Assembly: GCA_045595965.1 (NCBI GenBank)
Contig: JAZOBN010000032.1
Span: forward strand, 1-64,000
Direction of reading: 5' to 3'
DNA: 64,000 bases
Origin: CAAGNP01 sp045595965
GTDB taxonomy: Bacteria; Bacteroidota; Bacteroidia; Bacteroidales; UBA932
In this document: positions 8,513 to 17,806 of the stretch, piece by piece
Layout of the letters: each line of letters opens with the position of its first letter
Position numbering within the stretch: position 1 is the stretch's first letter
Program-made: the position numbers and the translations under genes
The notes under the pieces: generated by a model
What the model was told of the DNA's origin: nothing
What the model saw: the letters and a program-made list of their open reading frames with translations, nothing else
Databases searched by the model: none

Positions 8513-9484
8513 TCAGCACTCTTCCGAATACTTGTCAAACGCTTTGACAATTTTAGTTACAAGGGGATGGCGAACGATATCTTCGGTTCCGAAGTTTATC
8601 ACCGCAATCCCCTTGATATTTTTAACCAGTTCAACCCCCCTTATAAGACCTGAATCCCTTTTGTTCGGGAGGTCAATCTGCGAGGCATCCCCTGTTACTA
8701 TAAATTTTGCATTGCATCCCATACGGGTCAGGAACATCTTCAATTGTCCGATAGAGGTGTTCTGTGCTTCATCAAGAATTACGAAAGCGCTGTCAAGTGT
8801 GCGTCCTCTCATATAGGCAAGTGGGGCAATCTGGATTATCCCCTCCTCCATCAGTGCCTGAAGTTTCTTTGGATGAATCATGTCACGAAGGGCATCGTAT
8901 AGAGGTTGGAGGTATGGGTCAAGTTTGTCTTTCAGATCTCCGGGGAGAAAACCGAGACGCTCTCCCGCTTCTACCGCAGGGCGGGTGAGGATGAGTTTTT
9001 TTACCTCTTTGTTTTTCAATGCCCTTACAGCGAGTGCAATGGCTGTGTATGTCTTGCCTGTTCCGGCAGGCCCCAATGCAAAGAGAAGATCGTTGTTGTA
9101 GTATTCGTCTACGAGCCTTTTTTGATTGCGTGTACGTGCTTTTACCACCTTCCCGTCGTTTCCATAGACAATATTGTATGAGTCTTCGGGCATGGTAAGG
9201 TCCTCTTTCTCTATTTCGGGGAAATTCTCATAATCGAACAGACGGTCTACATCATCTTCATTCAGGTTCCTTTTTCTCTGTCTTATCTCGATGAGGGTGT
9301 TGAGCCTCTCCTCAAAAAGGGCTATATCTTTTTCGGTCCCATCCAGATATATCTCCGAACCACGGGCAACAATTTTAAGTTTAGGAAAATATCTCTTTAT
9401 ACGGTCAAGTACTCTGTTGTTTATCCCGTAGATATCCATAGGATCGATCTCTTCAAGTGTGATGTTTTTCTCTTTATTCGCCAT
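8513..9484 (-). CDS. phoH: PhoH-like ATPase
   Basis: A 323-aa PhoH/YbeZ-type NTPase. An N-terminal domain (about 1-115, with an RNA-binding-like segment around IVARGSEIYLDGTEKD) precedes the P-loop GPAGTGKTYTAIALAV and the Walker B VILDEAQNTS. The linking segment TRPAVEAGERLGFLPGDL and the sensor VTGDASQIDLP are typical. YbeZ homologues cooperate with the endoribonuclease YbeY in ribosome and RNA quality control, but no ybeY is visible here. Its start overlaps the capA stop by 11 nt, so it is the last gene of the DUF389-capA-phoH transcript. Confidence 0.93.
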   Translation of the reverse strand: MANKEKNITLEEIDPMDIYGINNRVLDRIKRYFPKLKIVARGSEIYLDGTEKDIALFEERLNTLIEIRQRKRNLNEDDVDRLFDYENFPEIEKEDLTMPEDSYNIVYGNDGKVVKARTRNQKRLVDEYYNNDLLFALGPAGTGKTYTAIALAVRALKNKEVKKLILTRPAVEAGERLGFLPGDLKDKLDPYLQPLYDALRDMIHPKKLQALMEEGIIQIAPLAYMRGRTLDSAFVILDEAQNTSIGQLKMFLTRMGCNAKFIVTGDASQIDLPNKRDSGLIRGVELVKNIKGIAVINFGTEDIVRHPLVTKIVKAFDKYSEEC

Positions 9485-10550
9485 ATTTGATAATATCTCT
9501 CAATTCGTTATATGTCTCTTTCATTTTGTCGTACTCGTACCTGATAGGGAATTTTTCGGGGCTGCCGATAAAATCCTTCACAGGAAATGTTGTGTAGTTG
9601 GTCTCAAATCTCCCACCTCTGCTGCACCATAGCCATATATTTTCCCCATCCACTAATCTGACCCCATCCTCGTCCTTGGTCATTTTGAGAATGAAAAGGA
9701 AGCCGATCTGGGTATTCTTTGCACTCATATTTGAGATATAGTTCCCTAAAGAATAAGCGGTAATCCTCTCCAAGTTTCCATCTCTGTCCCTTACCTCTTC
9801 AATTGGCTGGACAACATGAGGATGACTTCCTACTATGGCGGAGACTCCGTTTCTGTAGAGGAGATCTCTCCATTTGTATTGTGTCTTGGATGGGGAGATG
9901 GAGTACTCTGTCCCCCAATGTGGTAGTGCAATGATGATTTCAGCCCCCAGCTCCTTTGCCTTTTCAATTCTTTTGCAAATATAGGCAGAATCCATCCTCT
10001 CTGTTACTGCGTGGAGGGCTGCAGCATTTGTCCCGTAGGTGAAATTTATAAATGCTGTGCGGATTCCCTTTATATCGACTATTATGGGGGAAATGGAGTC
10101 CCTCTCCTCCCGGTTGCGGTACACTCCGATGTAGTGGACACCAAGCTTTTGATAACTATCTGCAGTGCTCTTGAAACCGGCCTCCCCCTTGTCGAAAATG
10201 TGGTTGTTTGCACAGAGGAAAAGGTCAATTCCACACTCTTTGCACTCCTGTGCGAGTGATGCGGGGGCAGAGAATGAGGGATATCCTGTGAATGGGGGTA
10301 GATTACAGACAAACTCCATATTTGCAACTGCAAAATCTGCATCTGACAGAATATCCTCAGTGTATTTGAAATAGGAAGAGTAGTCATACGACTCACTTAG
10401 AAGGGTGTCGCTCCCCTTTTTGTGGGCGTATTGCAGTTGTCTGCTATGTTGCATCACATCTCCGATAAAAGCAATCGAGATGGTATCCTGAGCGGAAAGC
10501 AGCAACGGTAGCAACAGAGCAGATACTATAGAGAAAAGACCTTTATTCAC
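9474..10550 (-). CDS. CapA family exported metallophosphatase-like protein
   Basis: A 358-aa protein with a signal peptide (MNKGLFSIVSALLLPLLLSA). The PGA_cap domain begins with IAFIGDVMQHSRQ and continues with DFAVANMEFVCN, FLCANNHIFDKGEAGF, IALPHWGTEYS and VGSHPHVVQPIEEV, the conserved Asp/Asn/His set of the calcineurin-like metallophosphoesterase fold. Founding members act in poly-gamma-glutamate capsule synthesis, but most Bacteroidales homologues stand alone with unknown substrate. No capB or capC neighbour is present. It overlaps its upstream neighbour by 8 nt and its downstream neighbour by 11 nt. Confidence 0.88.
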   Translation of the reverse strand: MNKGLFSIVSALLLPLLLSAQDTISIAFIGDVMQHSRQLQYAHKKGSDTLLSESYDYSSYFKYTEDILSDADFAVANMEFVCNLPPFTGYPSFSAPASLAQECKECGIDLFLCANNHIFDKGEAGFKSTADSYQKLGVHYIGVYRNREERDSISPIIVDIKGIRTAFINFTYGTNAAALHAVTERMDSAYICKRIEKAKELGAEIIIALPHWGTEYSISPSKTQYKWRDLLYRNGVSAIVGSHPHVVQPIEEVRDRDGNLERITAYSLGNYISNMSAKNTQIGFLFILKMTKDEDGVRLVDGENIWLWCSRGGRFETNYTTFPVKDFIGSPEKFPIRYEYDKMKETYNELRDIIKYGE

Positions 10551-11916
10551 CCTCTGTTGTTTTTGTTTTGTCCTGAACTATGAGGAGATTGGGGAAATCA
10601 AGCCTGATTGATAACCATTGCTTAAGTTTCCCGATATTCTCTTCCGGAATTTCGATGTCGGACTGGATAATCACAATAATCTGCTCTGTCGGCTTGTAAT
10701 CTTTCGAGTCGATTGAAGCTCCACGGGCTATGGAGAAATTGGTGATTTCGGGATGCTGTGCCACCACCTCTTTTGCCATTTGTTCGTACGGAAGCTCCCT
10801 GTCTTTGAATGCTTTGAGCTCCTTCTGTACTTGTAATATCAGTTCCTCTCTCTTCTTTATTTCCTGGTCGTTCCTTTCGAAGATGCTCTTTACCACCTCC
10901 TGTTCAGAGAATTCGGGACGTTCAGAAGTTATGTTTTGCTTGATATTCAATTGTTCACGCGGAATCCCCATAGACTCTCCATTTTTTCTGAGCATCTCGA
11001 GTTCCACTTCGTCAAGGGTCTCTCCGGCAATGGAGATCTCAAGTGTGGGCGGTTTAGTGTGGTGGTTGATGGAATAGTCATAGATGTATGCTTTGCTTAA
11101 AGTCTTGTTTGCTGTGACAAACTGCTTTGCATCCTGATCAAAATTGTTCTCCTTGATGGTGATGATTGCTGAGAATACACTTGGTATGATCAGAATTATG
11201 GTGACCAGACTTATTGTACGGTGTACTTTCCTTTGTGTGACAGGATTTGCGAACTTCTTGACGGGGTATTTCAGGTATTTTACCATCACAAAAGTGGCGA
11301 GGGAGATGAATACGCAGTTGATAAAGAACAGATATAGTGCCCCGATGAGGTAGGTGAGGTTCCATGTTGCAAGTCCGAATCCCGCTGTACACAATGGCGG
11401 CATCAATGCTGTAGCAATTGCAACACCCGAGAAAACTGTCCCCTTCTGCTTGTTGCTTATCTCAATTATTCCGGCCAGACCACCGAAGATAGCAATCAGA
11501 ACATCATATATAGTAGGATTGGTGCGGGCAAGGAGTTCAGTAGGATTGTCAAGTGTCAATGGAGATATCAAAAAATAGATTGTCGATGCAATGAGGGAAA
11601 TTATCACCATGTACATGAAATTGGCAGCAGATTTGCGGAGGAAATCTGTGTCATTGATTGCCAGACTGTATCCGAATCCGATAATAGGGCCCATGAGGGG
11701 GGATATGAGCATAGCACCGATGATGACAGGTATTGAGTTGACATTGAGACCGATAGATGCAATAAGGACTGCAAATGCAAGAATGTAGGCATTAGGTCCG
11801 CTGAGGTGGACACCTTTGCGGATGTTCTCTTCGGCAGAGACGATATCGATATGCTCGTTCAATGATACGATGCTTTTTATTTTGTTCCAGGTATTCTGAA
11901 AAAATGTTTTACTCAT
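10543..11916 (-). CDS. DUF389 (TIGR00341-type) integral membrane protein
   Basis: A 457-aa membrane protein. The DUF389 core is seen as GPNAYILAFAVLIASIGL, VNSIPVIIGAMLISPLMGPI and ISNKQKGTVFSGVAIATALM, with about six membrane spans in the first 250 residues. A long soluble C-terminal region (about 260-457) carries a helical segment rich in Glu/Lys (NDQEIKKREELILQVQKEL), likely a coiled coil. The function is unknown; a transporter or channel is often suggested. It is first gene of a three-gene minus-strand operon with capA and phoH. Confidence 0.88.
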   Translation of the reverse strand: MSKTFFQNTWNKIKSIVSLNEHIDIVSAEENIRKGVHLSGPNAYILAFAVLIASIGLNVNSIPVIIGAMLISPLMGPIIGFGYSLAINDTDFLRKSAANFMYMVIISLIASTIYFLISPLTLDNPTELLARTNPTIYDVLIAIFGGLAGIIEISNKQKGTVFSGVAIATALMPPLCTAGFGLATWNLTYLIGALYLFFINCVFISLATFVMVKYLKYPVKKFANPVTQRKVHRTISLVTIILIIPSVFSAIITIKENNFDQDAKQFVTANKTLSKAYIYDYSINHHTKPPTLEISIAGETLDEVELEMLRKNGESMGIPREQLNIKQNITSERPEFSEQEVVKSIFERNDQEIKKREELILQVQKELKAFKDRELPYEQMAKEVVAQHPEITNFSIARGASIDSKDYKPTEQIIVIIQSDIEIPEENIGKLKQWLSIRLDFPNLLIVQDKTKTTEGE

Positions 11917-11966
11917 AATTATCTGTCAATTAATAGGTATAATAGTGGTGTAAATATACATTTTTT

Positions 11967-11997
11967 TTGACTATGATACATTATTTACTTACTTTTG
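11967..11997 (+). promoter_or_regulatory. Bacteroidales-type promoter for the SPOR lipoprotein-gcvT unit
   Basis: TTG at 11967-11969, exactly 20 nt, then TACTTTTG at 11990-11997, which fits the TAnnTTTG consensus. The start codon is at 12023. On the opposite strand TATATTTA at about 11953-11960, one mismatch from the consensus, may serve DUF389. Confidence 0.8.
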
Positions 11998-12022
11998 TTT
12001 CAAATATAAATTAAGAAATACT

Positions 12023-12496
12023 ATGAAAATTATTAGACTTTTTTCGCTATTCCTGATAGCTGCAACATTGTTGACAAGTTGTGATTTTTTCCGTTCGCTT
12101 GTTGGAAAACCCACATCAAAAGATATAGAGAGAATGAGAATTGAGGCTCAGATGAAAAAACAGAGGCAACTCGATTCAATCAACAGGGCAAAAGCAGATT
12201 CACTGGCACTTATTGCACAGATGGAAGCTGAGAAAAATGCCCTTAAAGACCGTTTCTATGTGATTCTTGGAAGTTTCAAGGTTCAGAATAATGCAGAGAA
12301 GATGTATGCATTCCTTGAGAAGAATAACTATACCCCAAGAAACATCCGTTTCAAGAATGGTTTTGAACTTGTCTCTGCAGCCTCGACAAACAACCTTCAG
12401 GATGCTTTGAGAATTCTTGATGAATTGCTTGGCTATGAATATTGCCCGGATGATGTATGGGTATATGATGTGAAACAACAATTGCACGAAGAATAA
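12023..12496 (+). CDS. SPOR-domain lipoprotein
   Basis: A 157-aa lipoprotein (lipobox ATLLTSC, Cys near 20) with a charged helical segment (about 35-75, rich in Met/Lys/Gln/Ala) and a C-terminal SPOR fold (about 78-153: RFYVILGSFKVQNNAEKMYA, FELVSAAST, AKRxL-like ALRILDELLG, DVWVYDVKQQ). SPOR domains bind peptidoglycan with denuded glycan strands, often at division sites, so it probably sits at the inner face of the outer membrane or at the septum. It lies 27 nt upstream of gcvT, probably sharing a transcript without sharing a pathway. Confidence 0.87.
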   Translation: MKIIRLFSLFLIAATLLTSCDFFRSLVGKPTSKDIERMRIEAQMKKQRQLDSINRAKADSLALIAQMEAEKNALKDRFYVILGSFKVQNNAEKMYAFLEKNNYTPRNIRFKNGFELVSAASTNNLQDALRILDELLGYEYCPDDVWVYDVKQQLHEE

Positions 12497-12523
12497 TTAA
12501 ATAAAAATCAAATATACAAGAAT

Positions 12524-13630
12524 ATGAAAACGACTGCGTTTACACAAAGACACATAGACCTTGGTGCAAAGATGGTCCCTTTTGCAGGTTATAATATGCC
12601 TGTAGAATATGTGGGTATCAATGAAGAACACAATACAGTTCGAAACTCTGTAGGTGTTTTCGATGTGTCACACATGGGTGAGATCTGGGTTAAAGGTGAA
12701 AATGCCTTGCCATTCCTTCAATACGTTACCTCAAATGATGTGTCAGTTCTCTATCCCGGAAAAGTGCAATATACATGTTTTCCCAACGGCAAGGGTGGTA
12801 TTGTAGATGACCTTTTGGTCTATTGCATTGACTCTGTTACATATCTTCTTGTTGTAAATGCAGCAAATACAGATAAGGACTGGGAACATTTGTGCAAATA
12901 TGCCCCTAAGTTCAATATGACAGTAGGTAAGGAGTTGTACAATGCTTCTGATGAAATCTGCCAGTTGGCTATCCAGGGTCCTAAAGCCCTTGAAGCAATG
13001 CAGAAGATCTGTGACCAGAATGTTGTTGATATGGAGTATTACACATTCAAGAAACTCAATATCGGCGGAATTAAGGATGCAATTTTCTCTACCACAGGTT
13101 ATACCGGAGCTGGTGGATGTGAAGTGTATGTTGCAAATGAGGATGCTGACAAACTTTGGGAAGCTGTATTCGCAGCAGGTGAAGAGTTCGGAATTCGTCC
13201 TATCGGTCTTGGAGCGAGAGATACTCTCCGTCTTGAAATGGGTTTCTGCCTCTACGGTAACGACATTGACGATACAACCTCTCCCCTTGAAGCAGGTCTT
13301 GGCTGGGCAACCAAATTCAATGATGTAAAAGGTGACTTTATCGATAAAGAATATCTTCTTGCTCAGAAAGCTGAAGGGTTGAAACGTAAACTTGTAGGTT
13401 TTGAATTGGTTGACAGAGGTGTTCCACGTCATGGTTATCCGGTATGTGATGCTGAGGGGAATGAAATAGGTGTGGTTACCTCAGGTACAATGTCTCCATC
13501 GATGAAGAAACCTGTAGGTATGGCATATGTGGCTACCCCATTCAATAAAGTCGACTCAGAAATTTATGTAAAAGTCAGAGAGAGACTTTTGAAAGCTAAA
13601 GTTGTAAAAACCCCATTTTATAAAAAATAG
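12524..13630 (+). CDS. gcvT: Aminomethyltransferase (glycine cleavage system T protein)
   Basis: Transfers the methylene group from aminomethyl-lipoyl-H protein to tetrahydrofolate and releases ammonia. It is 368 aa, normal for the family. The GCV_T domain shows GVFDVSHMGEIWVKG, GGIVDDLLVY (catalytic-site Asp), GYTGAGGCEVYV and IGLGARDTLRLEMGFCLYG; the C-terminal barrel has FELVDRGVPRHGYPV and GVVTSGTMSPSMKKPVGMAY. No gcvH or gcvP is in the window, so the system is dispersed. A terminator follows at 13655. Confidence 0.97.
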   Translation: MKTTAFTQRHIDLGAKMVPFAGYNMPVEYVGINEEHNTVRNSVGVFDVSHMGEIWVKGENALPFLQYVTSNDVSVLYPGKVQYTCFPNGKGGIVDDLLVYCIDSVTYLLVVNAANTDKDWEHLCKYAPKFNMTVGKELYNASDEICQLAIQGPKALEAMQKICDQNVVDMEYYTFKKLNIGGIKDAIFSTTGYTGAGGCEVYVANEDADKLWEAVFAAGEEFGIRPIGLGARDTLRLEMGFCLYGNDIDDTTSPLEAGLGWATKFNDVKGDFIDKEYLLAQKAEGLKRKLVGFELVDRGVPRHGYPVCDAEGNEIGVVTSGTMSPSMKKPVGMAYVATPFNKVDSEIYVKVRERLLKAKVVKTPFYKK

Positions 13631-13654
13631 TTTTTTTTGGATTTGATTAAAGGG

Positions 13655-13680
13655 GCCTCATTTTTGTGAGGCTCTCTTTT
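13655..13680 (+). terminator. Rho-independent terminator after gcvT
   Basis: GCCTCA (13655-13660), a TTTTTG loop, TGAGGC (13667-13672), then TCTCTTTTT. It sits 24 nt after the gcvT stop and 19 nt before the next start at 13699, separating the two transcription units. Confidence 0.85.
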
Positions 13681-13698
13681 TATAAATCAGAATGTAAT

Positions 13699-14994
13699 AT
13701 GAGAAGATTGTTTTTATTGTTGAGCGTGGCGTTGTGTGCTGTATCCCCCCTTTTGGGGCAGAATGTTTCTGTTGAAGAGAATCTGGAGAGACATGTCAGA
13801 TATCTCAGCTCCGAGAAGCTGGAGGGGAGAAAGGCGGGAAGTGATGGTGAGAGAAAGGCTGCAGAGTATGTCTATGATCGTTTGAAGGGGTCCGGACTTG
13901 AAATGTTATCCTCACGCCAGGGGCAAGACTTCTCTATTGTGCTGGATGGGGATTCTCTCACATCCAGGAATGTCGTTGCCATTGTGGAGGGGTATGATTC
14001 AGAGTTGAGGGATGAGTATATTGTTGTGGGGGCAAATATTGACAATATCGGGAGCAATGTCCTGACAATTGATGGTAAAAAGTGTCTTCAGGTTTTTCCA
14101 GGGGCAGATGCAAACGCTTCCGGAGTGGCATGTATGCTGGAACTCGCAGACAGGGTTGCCTCTGCGTCATTCCTTTTCAGAAGATCGGTGGTCTTTGTAG
14201 CTTTCGGGGCTAAAGAGATGGGAATGGCGGGGTCGTGGTACTTTGTAAACAGGGCTTTCAGTCCAATCTCGGATGTCTCTCTGATGATAGATTTGAATAT
14301 GGTGGGGAGGGGTGGCCCGAAAAATCCGTTCAGTTACTACACTTGTGTGCCGAATAATGATATTTCCAATGCTGTACAGAGGGTCTCCGACAATATCTCT
14401 TTTGTCAGACCATCGGTCGGGTCGGGACAGATGATATCTTCTGACTATCTCGCTTTTTACCAGAGGGAGATTCCGGTTGCCTTGTTTACAACAGGGATGC
14501 ACAACGACTACCGTACCCTCAGAGACACACCTGATATGCTCGAATATGAGTCAATGGAGAGGATTTGTGAGTATCTTTTCTCTTTTGTTATGGATGTGGC
14601 CAATATGGATGAAAAGGTGGCGGCACCTGTGATGACCCAACAGGGTGAGGGGGAAGAGGATGTTGTATATTCACCTTATGATGTCGATAAAGCTGCGCAG
14701 TTCTTCAAAGGGGATGAGAGTGACTTCCTTACAAATTGGGTCTATGTGTATCTGAGATATCCCGACAATGCTGTCACAATGGGGATCCAAGGGACTGTAA
14801 TGGTAGATTTTATAGTTGAAAAAGATGGTACAGTCACAAATGTGCATGTGACAAGAAGTGTGGATGAAGACCTTGACAATGAGGCGTTAAGGGTGGTGAA
14901 AGCGTCGCCCAAATGGAAGCCGGCAGTGAAGAATGGTGAAAAAGTCAGGGTCAAATACTCAATGCCTGTAGAATTTAGACTTAAAAAGAGATAG
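13699..14994 (+). CDS. Degenerate M28 peptidase domain fused to a TonB C-terminal domain
   Basis: A 431-aa exported protein (signal peptide MRRLFLLLSVALCAVSPLLG; ATG 13699 preferred over 13666 for this reason, and because the terminator stem lies between them). The first about 330 residues have the M28 zinc-exopeptidase fold, but its key residues are changed. The usual GAHYDH is GANIDNIG, GADDNASG is GADANASG, the EE of the catalytic site is KE (GAKEMGMAGS), NLDMVG is DLNMVG, and the distal His of DYH is Arg (DYRTLRDT). Only one metal-binding Glu remains. The last about 95 residues match a TonB C-terminal domain: GTVMVDFIVEKDGTVTNVHV, LDNEALRVV, PKWKPAVKNGEKV. Probably a non-catalytic binding or scaffold protein in the periplasm. 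Confidence 0.8.
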   Translation: MRRLFLLLSVALCAVSPLLGQNVSVEENLERHVRYLSSEKLEGRKAGSDGERKAAEYVYDRLKGSGLEMLSSRQGQDFSIVLDGDSLTSRNVVAIVEGYDSELRDEYIVVGANIDNIGSNVLTIDGKKCLQVFPGADANASGVACMLELADRVASASFLFRRSVVFVAFGAKEMGMAGSWYFVNRAFSPISDVSLMIDLNMVGRGGPKNPFSYYTCVPNNDISNAVQRVSDNISFVRPSVGSGQMISSDYLAFYQREIPVALFTTGMHNDYRTLRDTPDMLEYESMERICEYLFSFVMDVANMDEKVAAPVMTQQGEGEEDVVYSPYDVDKAAQFFKGDESDFLTNWVYVYLRYPDNAVTMGIQGTVMVDFIVEKDGTVTNVHVTRSVDEDLDNEALRVVKASPKWKPAVKNGEKVRVKYSMPVEFRLKKR

Positions 14995-15011
14995 AATAAT
15001 CTTATTTTTCA

Positions 15012-15019
15012 TAACTTTG
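15012..15019 (+). promoter_or_regulatory. Candidate -7 element for leuS
   Basis: TAACTTTG is an exact TAnnTTTG match 23 nt before the leuS ATG at 15043. A clear -33 TTG at the expected distance is lacking, so the call rests on the -7 element and its position. Confidence 0.55.
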
Positions 15020-15042
15020 CCGAGATAGAATGTAACTTGATT

Positions 15043-17805
15043 ATGGAATACAACTTTCTCGACATTGAAAAGAAATGGCAAGCCTATTGGTCGAAGAATC
15101 AGACCTATAAGGTGGAAATAGATTCAAAGAAACCTAAATACTATGTACTTGACATGTTCCCTTATCCATCGGGAGCAGGGTTGCACGTAGGTCACCCACT
15201 TGGATATATAGCCAGCGATATATATAGCAGATTCAAAAGATTGCAGGGATTCAACGTCCTTCACCCCATGGGATATGACGCATTCGGACTTCCTGCAGAG
15301 CAATATGCAATTCAGACTGGACAACATCCTGCAACTACAACAGAAAAGAATATTGCAAGATATAGGGAGCAGATGGACAGAATCGGCTTCTCCTATGACT
15401 GGTCACGTGAGGTGCGCACTTGTGATCCCGACTATTATAAATGGACACAATGGGCATTCCTGAAAATGTTTGACCACTGGTACAATAACAACACCCAGAA
15501 AGCAGAACCAATATCTGAACTTGTAAAGATTTTCGAAAAAGAGGGTAATGCGAATGTAAATGCCGCATCTTCTGATGTGGATATATTCTCTGCTCAACAG
15601 TGGAACTCTTTTGATGAAAAGGTCAAGAGTGATATCCTGATGAAGTACCGTATTGCATATCAGGGTGAGACATCTGTAAACTGGTGTCCCGCTTTGGGAA
15701 CAGTGCTTGCCAATGATGAGGTTAAAGAGGGTATTTCTGTCAGAGGTGGTCACCCCGTAGAGCAAAAGAAGATGAAACAGTGGCAGTTGCGTGTCTCTGC
15801 ATATGCTGAAAGATTGCTGACAGAGTTGGAAGATCTCGACTGGACAGACTCTCTTAAAGAGATGCAGCGTAACTGGATAGGTAAATCCCAGGGCGCCGAG
15901 ATGATTTTCAAAGTCTCAAACGGCACTCAGGAATATGATGTGACGATCTTTACTACCCGCGCAGATACAGTGTTCGGTGTTACTTTTATGGTTCTGGCTC
16001 CAGAGAGTGAATGGGTGGAACTTTTGACCACTCCAGAGCAGAAAGGTGCAGTGGAAGAGTATTTGCAGATGGCCAAGAAGAAAACAGAGAGGGAGAGAAT
16101 GTCTGAGACCAAAAAGGTGACAGGTGTTTTCTCAGGTTCATATGGAATCAACCCATTGACAGGGGAGAAAGTCCCTGTCTGGATTTCAGAATATGTCCTT
16201 GCAGGTTACGGTACAGGGGCTATCATGGCGGTTCCTGCACACGATAGCAGGGACTACGCTTTCGCAAAACATTTCAATCTTCCGATTATACCATTGATTG
16301 AAGGGTGTGATGTTTCCCAGGAGAGCTTCGATGCCAAAGAGGGTATCATGTGCAATTCCGGTTTCCTTAACGGAATGAGTGTAAAAGAGGCTATCCCTGC
16401 TGCTATTGACAAGGTGGAGGAGATGGGAATCGGTAAGAGGAAGGTAAATTACAGATTGAGAGATGCAATTTTCTCAAGACAAAGATATTGGGGAGAGCCA
16501 TTCCCTGTATATTTCAAAGATGGAGTTGCCGTTGCTATGGAAGAATCCCAGCTTCCGCTGGAACTTCCAGAGGTAGATAAATTTCTCCCTACAGAGGCAG
16601 GTGAACCACCATTGGCACGTGCGAAAGATTGGAGCTTCGGAGGGTTTCCTATAGAGACCAGTACAATGCCAGGCTTTGCCGGAAGTAGTGCATACTATTT
16701 GAGATATATGGATCCACATAACTCTGAGGCACTTGTGAGCAGGGAGGCTGATGAGTATTGGAGAAATGTAGATTTGTATATCGGCGGTACCGAACATGCT
16801 ACAGGGCACCTTATCTACTCCCGTTTCTGGAACAAATTCCTTTATGACCTGGGATGTGTATGTGAGAAAGAGCCGTTCAAGAAGCTCATCAACCAGGGTA
16901 TGATCCAGGGACGTTCAAATTTTGTATACCGTATCAAGAATACAAATACATTTGTCTCTGTAGGGTTGAAAGACCAGTATGATACAACAGAGATTCACGT
17001 TGATGTAAATATCGTAGATCACGACAAACTTGATATTGAAGCATTCATGAATTGGATGCCGGACTATGCAAATGCTGAGTTTATCCTTGAAGATGGGGAG
17101 TATATTTGCGGTTGGGCTGTTGAGAAGATGAGTAAGTCAATGTTCAATGTTGTAAACCCCGACAATGTCTGCAATCTGTATGGTGCTGATACATTGAGAA
17201 TGTATGAAATGTTCCTGGGTCCTCTTGAACAATCAAAACCCTGGGATACGAAGGGTATTGATGGTGTTCACAGATTCCTGAAGAAATTCTGGAGACTATA
17301 TTTCAAAGGTGACGAATACGCTGTCAAGGATCAGAAGGCAACCCCTGCAGAATTGAAGGTGCTGCACAAACTTATCCGTAAAGTGCAGAGTGATATTGAG
17401 TCATTCTCATTCAATACCTCGGTAAGTGCATTTATGATTGCTGTAAATGAACTTTCAGATTTGAAATGTTGCAGCAAAGAGGTTCTTGAAAATCTTGTTA
17501 TCCTCCTCTCACCATTTGCACCTCATATAAGTGAAGAGCTGTGGGAGGCATTGGGACATGAGCAGAGTATCTCTTTTGCCTCTTACCCTGAATATGTAGA
17601 GGCATATACAGTCGAGGATTCATTTGAATATCCTGTCTCTTTCAATGGAAAAATGAGATTCAAATTGAACCTTTCAAAATCGTTGACTCCAAAAGAGGTT
17701 GAGGCGGCAGTTCTTGCAGATGAAAATACTGCAAAATATCTTGCAGGAGCACCGGTGAAGAAGGTGATTGTTGTTCCATCAAAAATCATAAATATTGTAA
17801 TTTAA
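15043..17805 (+). CDS. leuS: Leucyl-tRNA synthetase
   Basis: Charges tRNA-Leu; class I synthetase of 920 aa. The HIGH motif is HVGH in YPSGAGLHVGHPLGY, the editing (CP1) domain follows (TTRADTVFGVTFMVLAPES, GTGAIMAVPAHDSRDYAFA), and the KMSKS loop is intact (VEKMSKSMFNVVNP). An unusual RSNFVYRIKNTNTFVSVGLK segment just before it is typical of Bacteroidota LeuRS insertions. The start was set at ATG 15043 rather than the in-frame TTG 15037, which is followed by the same sequence. The next gene starts 1 nt after the stop, so leuS heads a unit with the YitT genes. Confidence 0.98.
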   Translation: MEYNFLDIEKKWQAYWSKNQTYKVEIDSKKPKYYVLDMFPYPSGAGLHVGHPLGYIASDIYSRFKRLQGFNVLHPMGYDAFGLPAEQYAIQTGQHPATTTEKNIARYREQMDRIGFSYDWSREVRTCDPDYYKWTQWAFLKMFDHWYNNNTQKAEPISELVKIFEKEGNANVNAASSDVDIFSAQQWNSFDEKVKSDILMKYRIAYQGETSVNWCPALGTVLANDEVKEGISVRGGHPVEQKKMKQWQLRVSAYAERLLTELEDLDWTDSLKEMQRNWIGKSQGAEMIFKVSNGTQEYDVTIFTTRADTVFGVTFMVLAPESEWVELLTTPEQKGAVEEYLQMAKKKTERERMSETKKVTGVFSGSYGINPLTGEKVPVWISEYVLAGYGTGAIMAVPAHDSRDYAFAKHFNLPIIPLIEGCDVSQESFDAKEGIMCNSGFLNGMSVKEAIPAAIDKVEEMGIGKRKVNYRLRDAIFSRQRYWGEPFPVYFKDGVAVAMEESQLPLELPEVDKFLPTEAGEPPLARAKDWSFGGFPIETSTMPGFAGSSAYYLRYMDPHNSEALVSREADEYWRNVDLYIGGTEHATGHLIYSRFWNKFLYDLGCVCEKEPFKKLINQGMIQGRSNFVYRIKNTNTFVSVGLKDQYDTTEIHVDVNIVDHDKLDIEAFMNWMPDYANAEFILEDGEYICGWAVEKMSKSMFNVVNPDNVCNLYGADTLRMYEMFLGPLEQSKPWDTKGIDGVHRFLKKFWRLYFKGDEYAVKDQKATPAELKVLHKLIRKVQSDIESFSFNTSVSAFMIAVNELSDLKCCSKEVLENLVILLSPFAPHISEELWEALGHEQSISFASYPEYVEAYTVEDSFEYPVSFNGKMRFKLNLSKSLTPKEVEAAVLADENTAKYLAGAPVKKVIVVPSKIINIVI

Positions 17806-17806
17806 G

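Noticed and set aside
8142..8519. Proline-rich open frame antisense to the Gly-rich TPM-protein tail
   Set aside because: The proline run is simply the reverse complement of glycine codons; no start context or homology.
12743..13432. Open frame of 229 codons antisense to gcvT
   Set aside because: The gcvT protein on the other strand is fully conserved, and the antisense translation has no recognisable domain.
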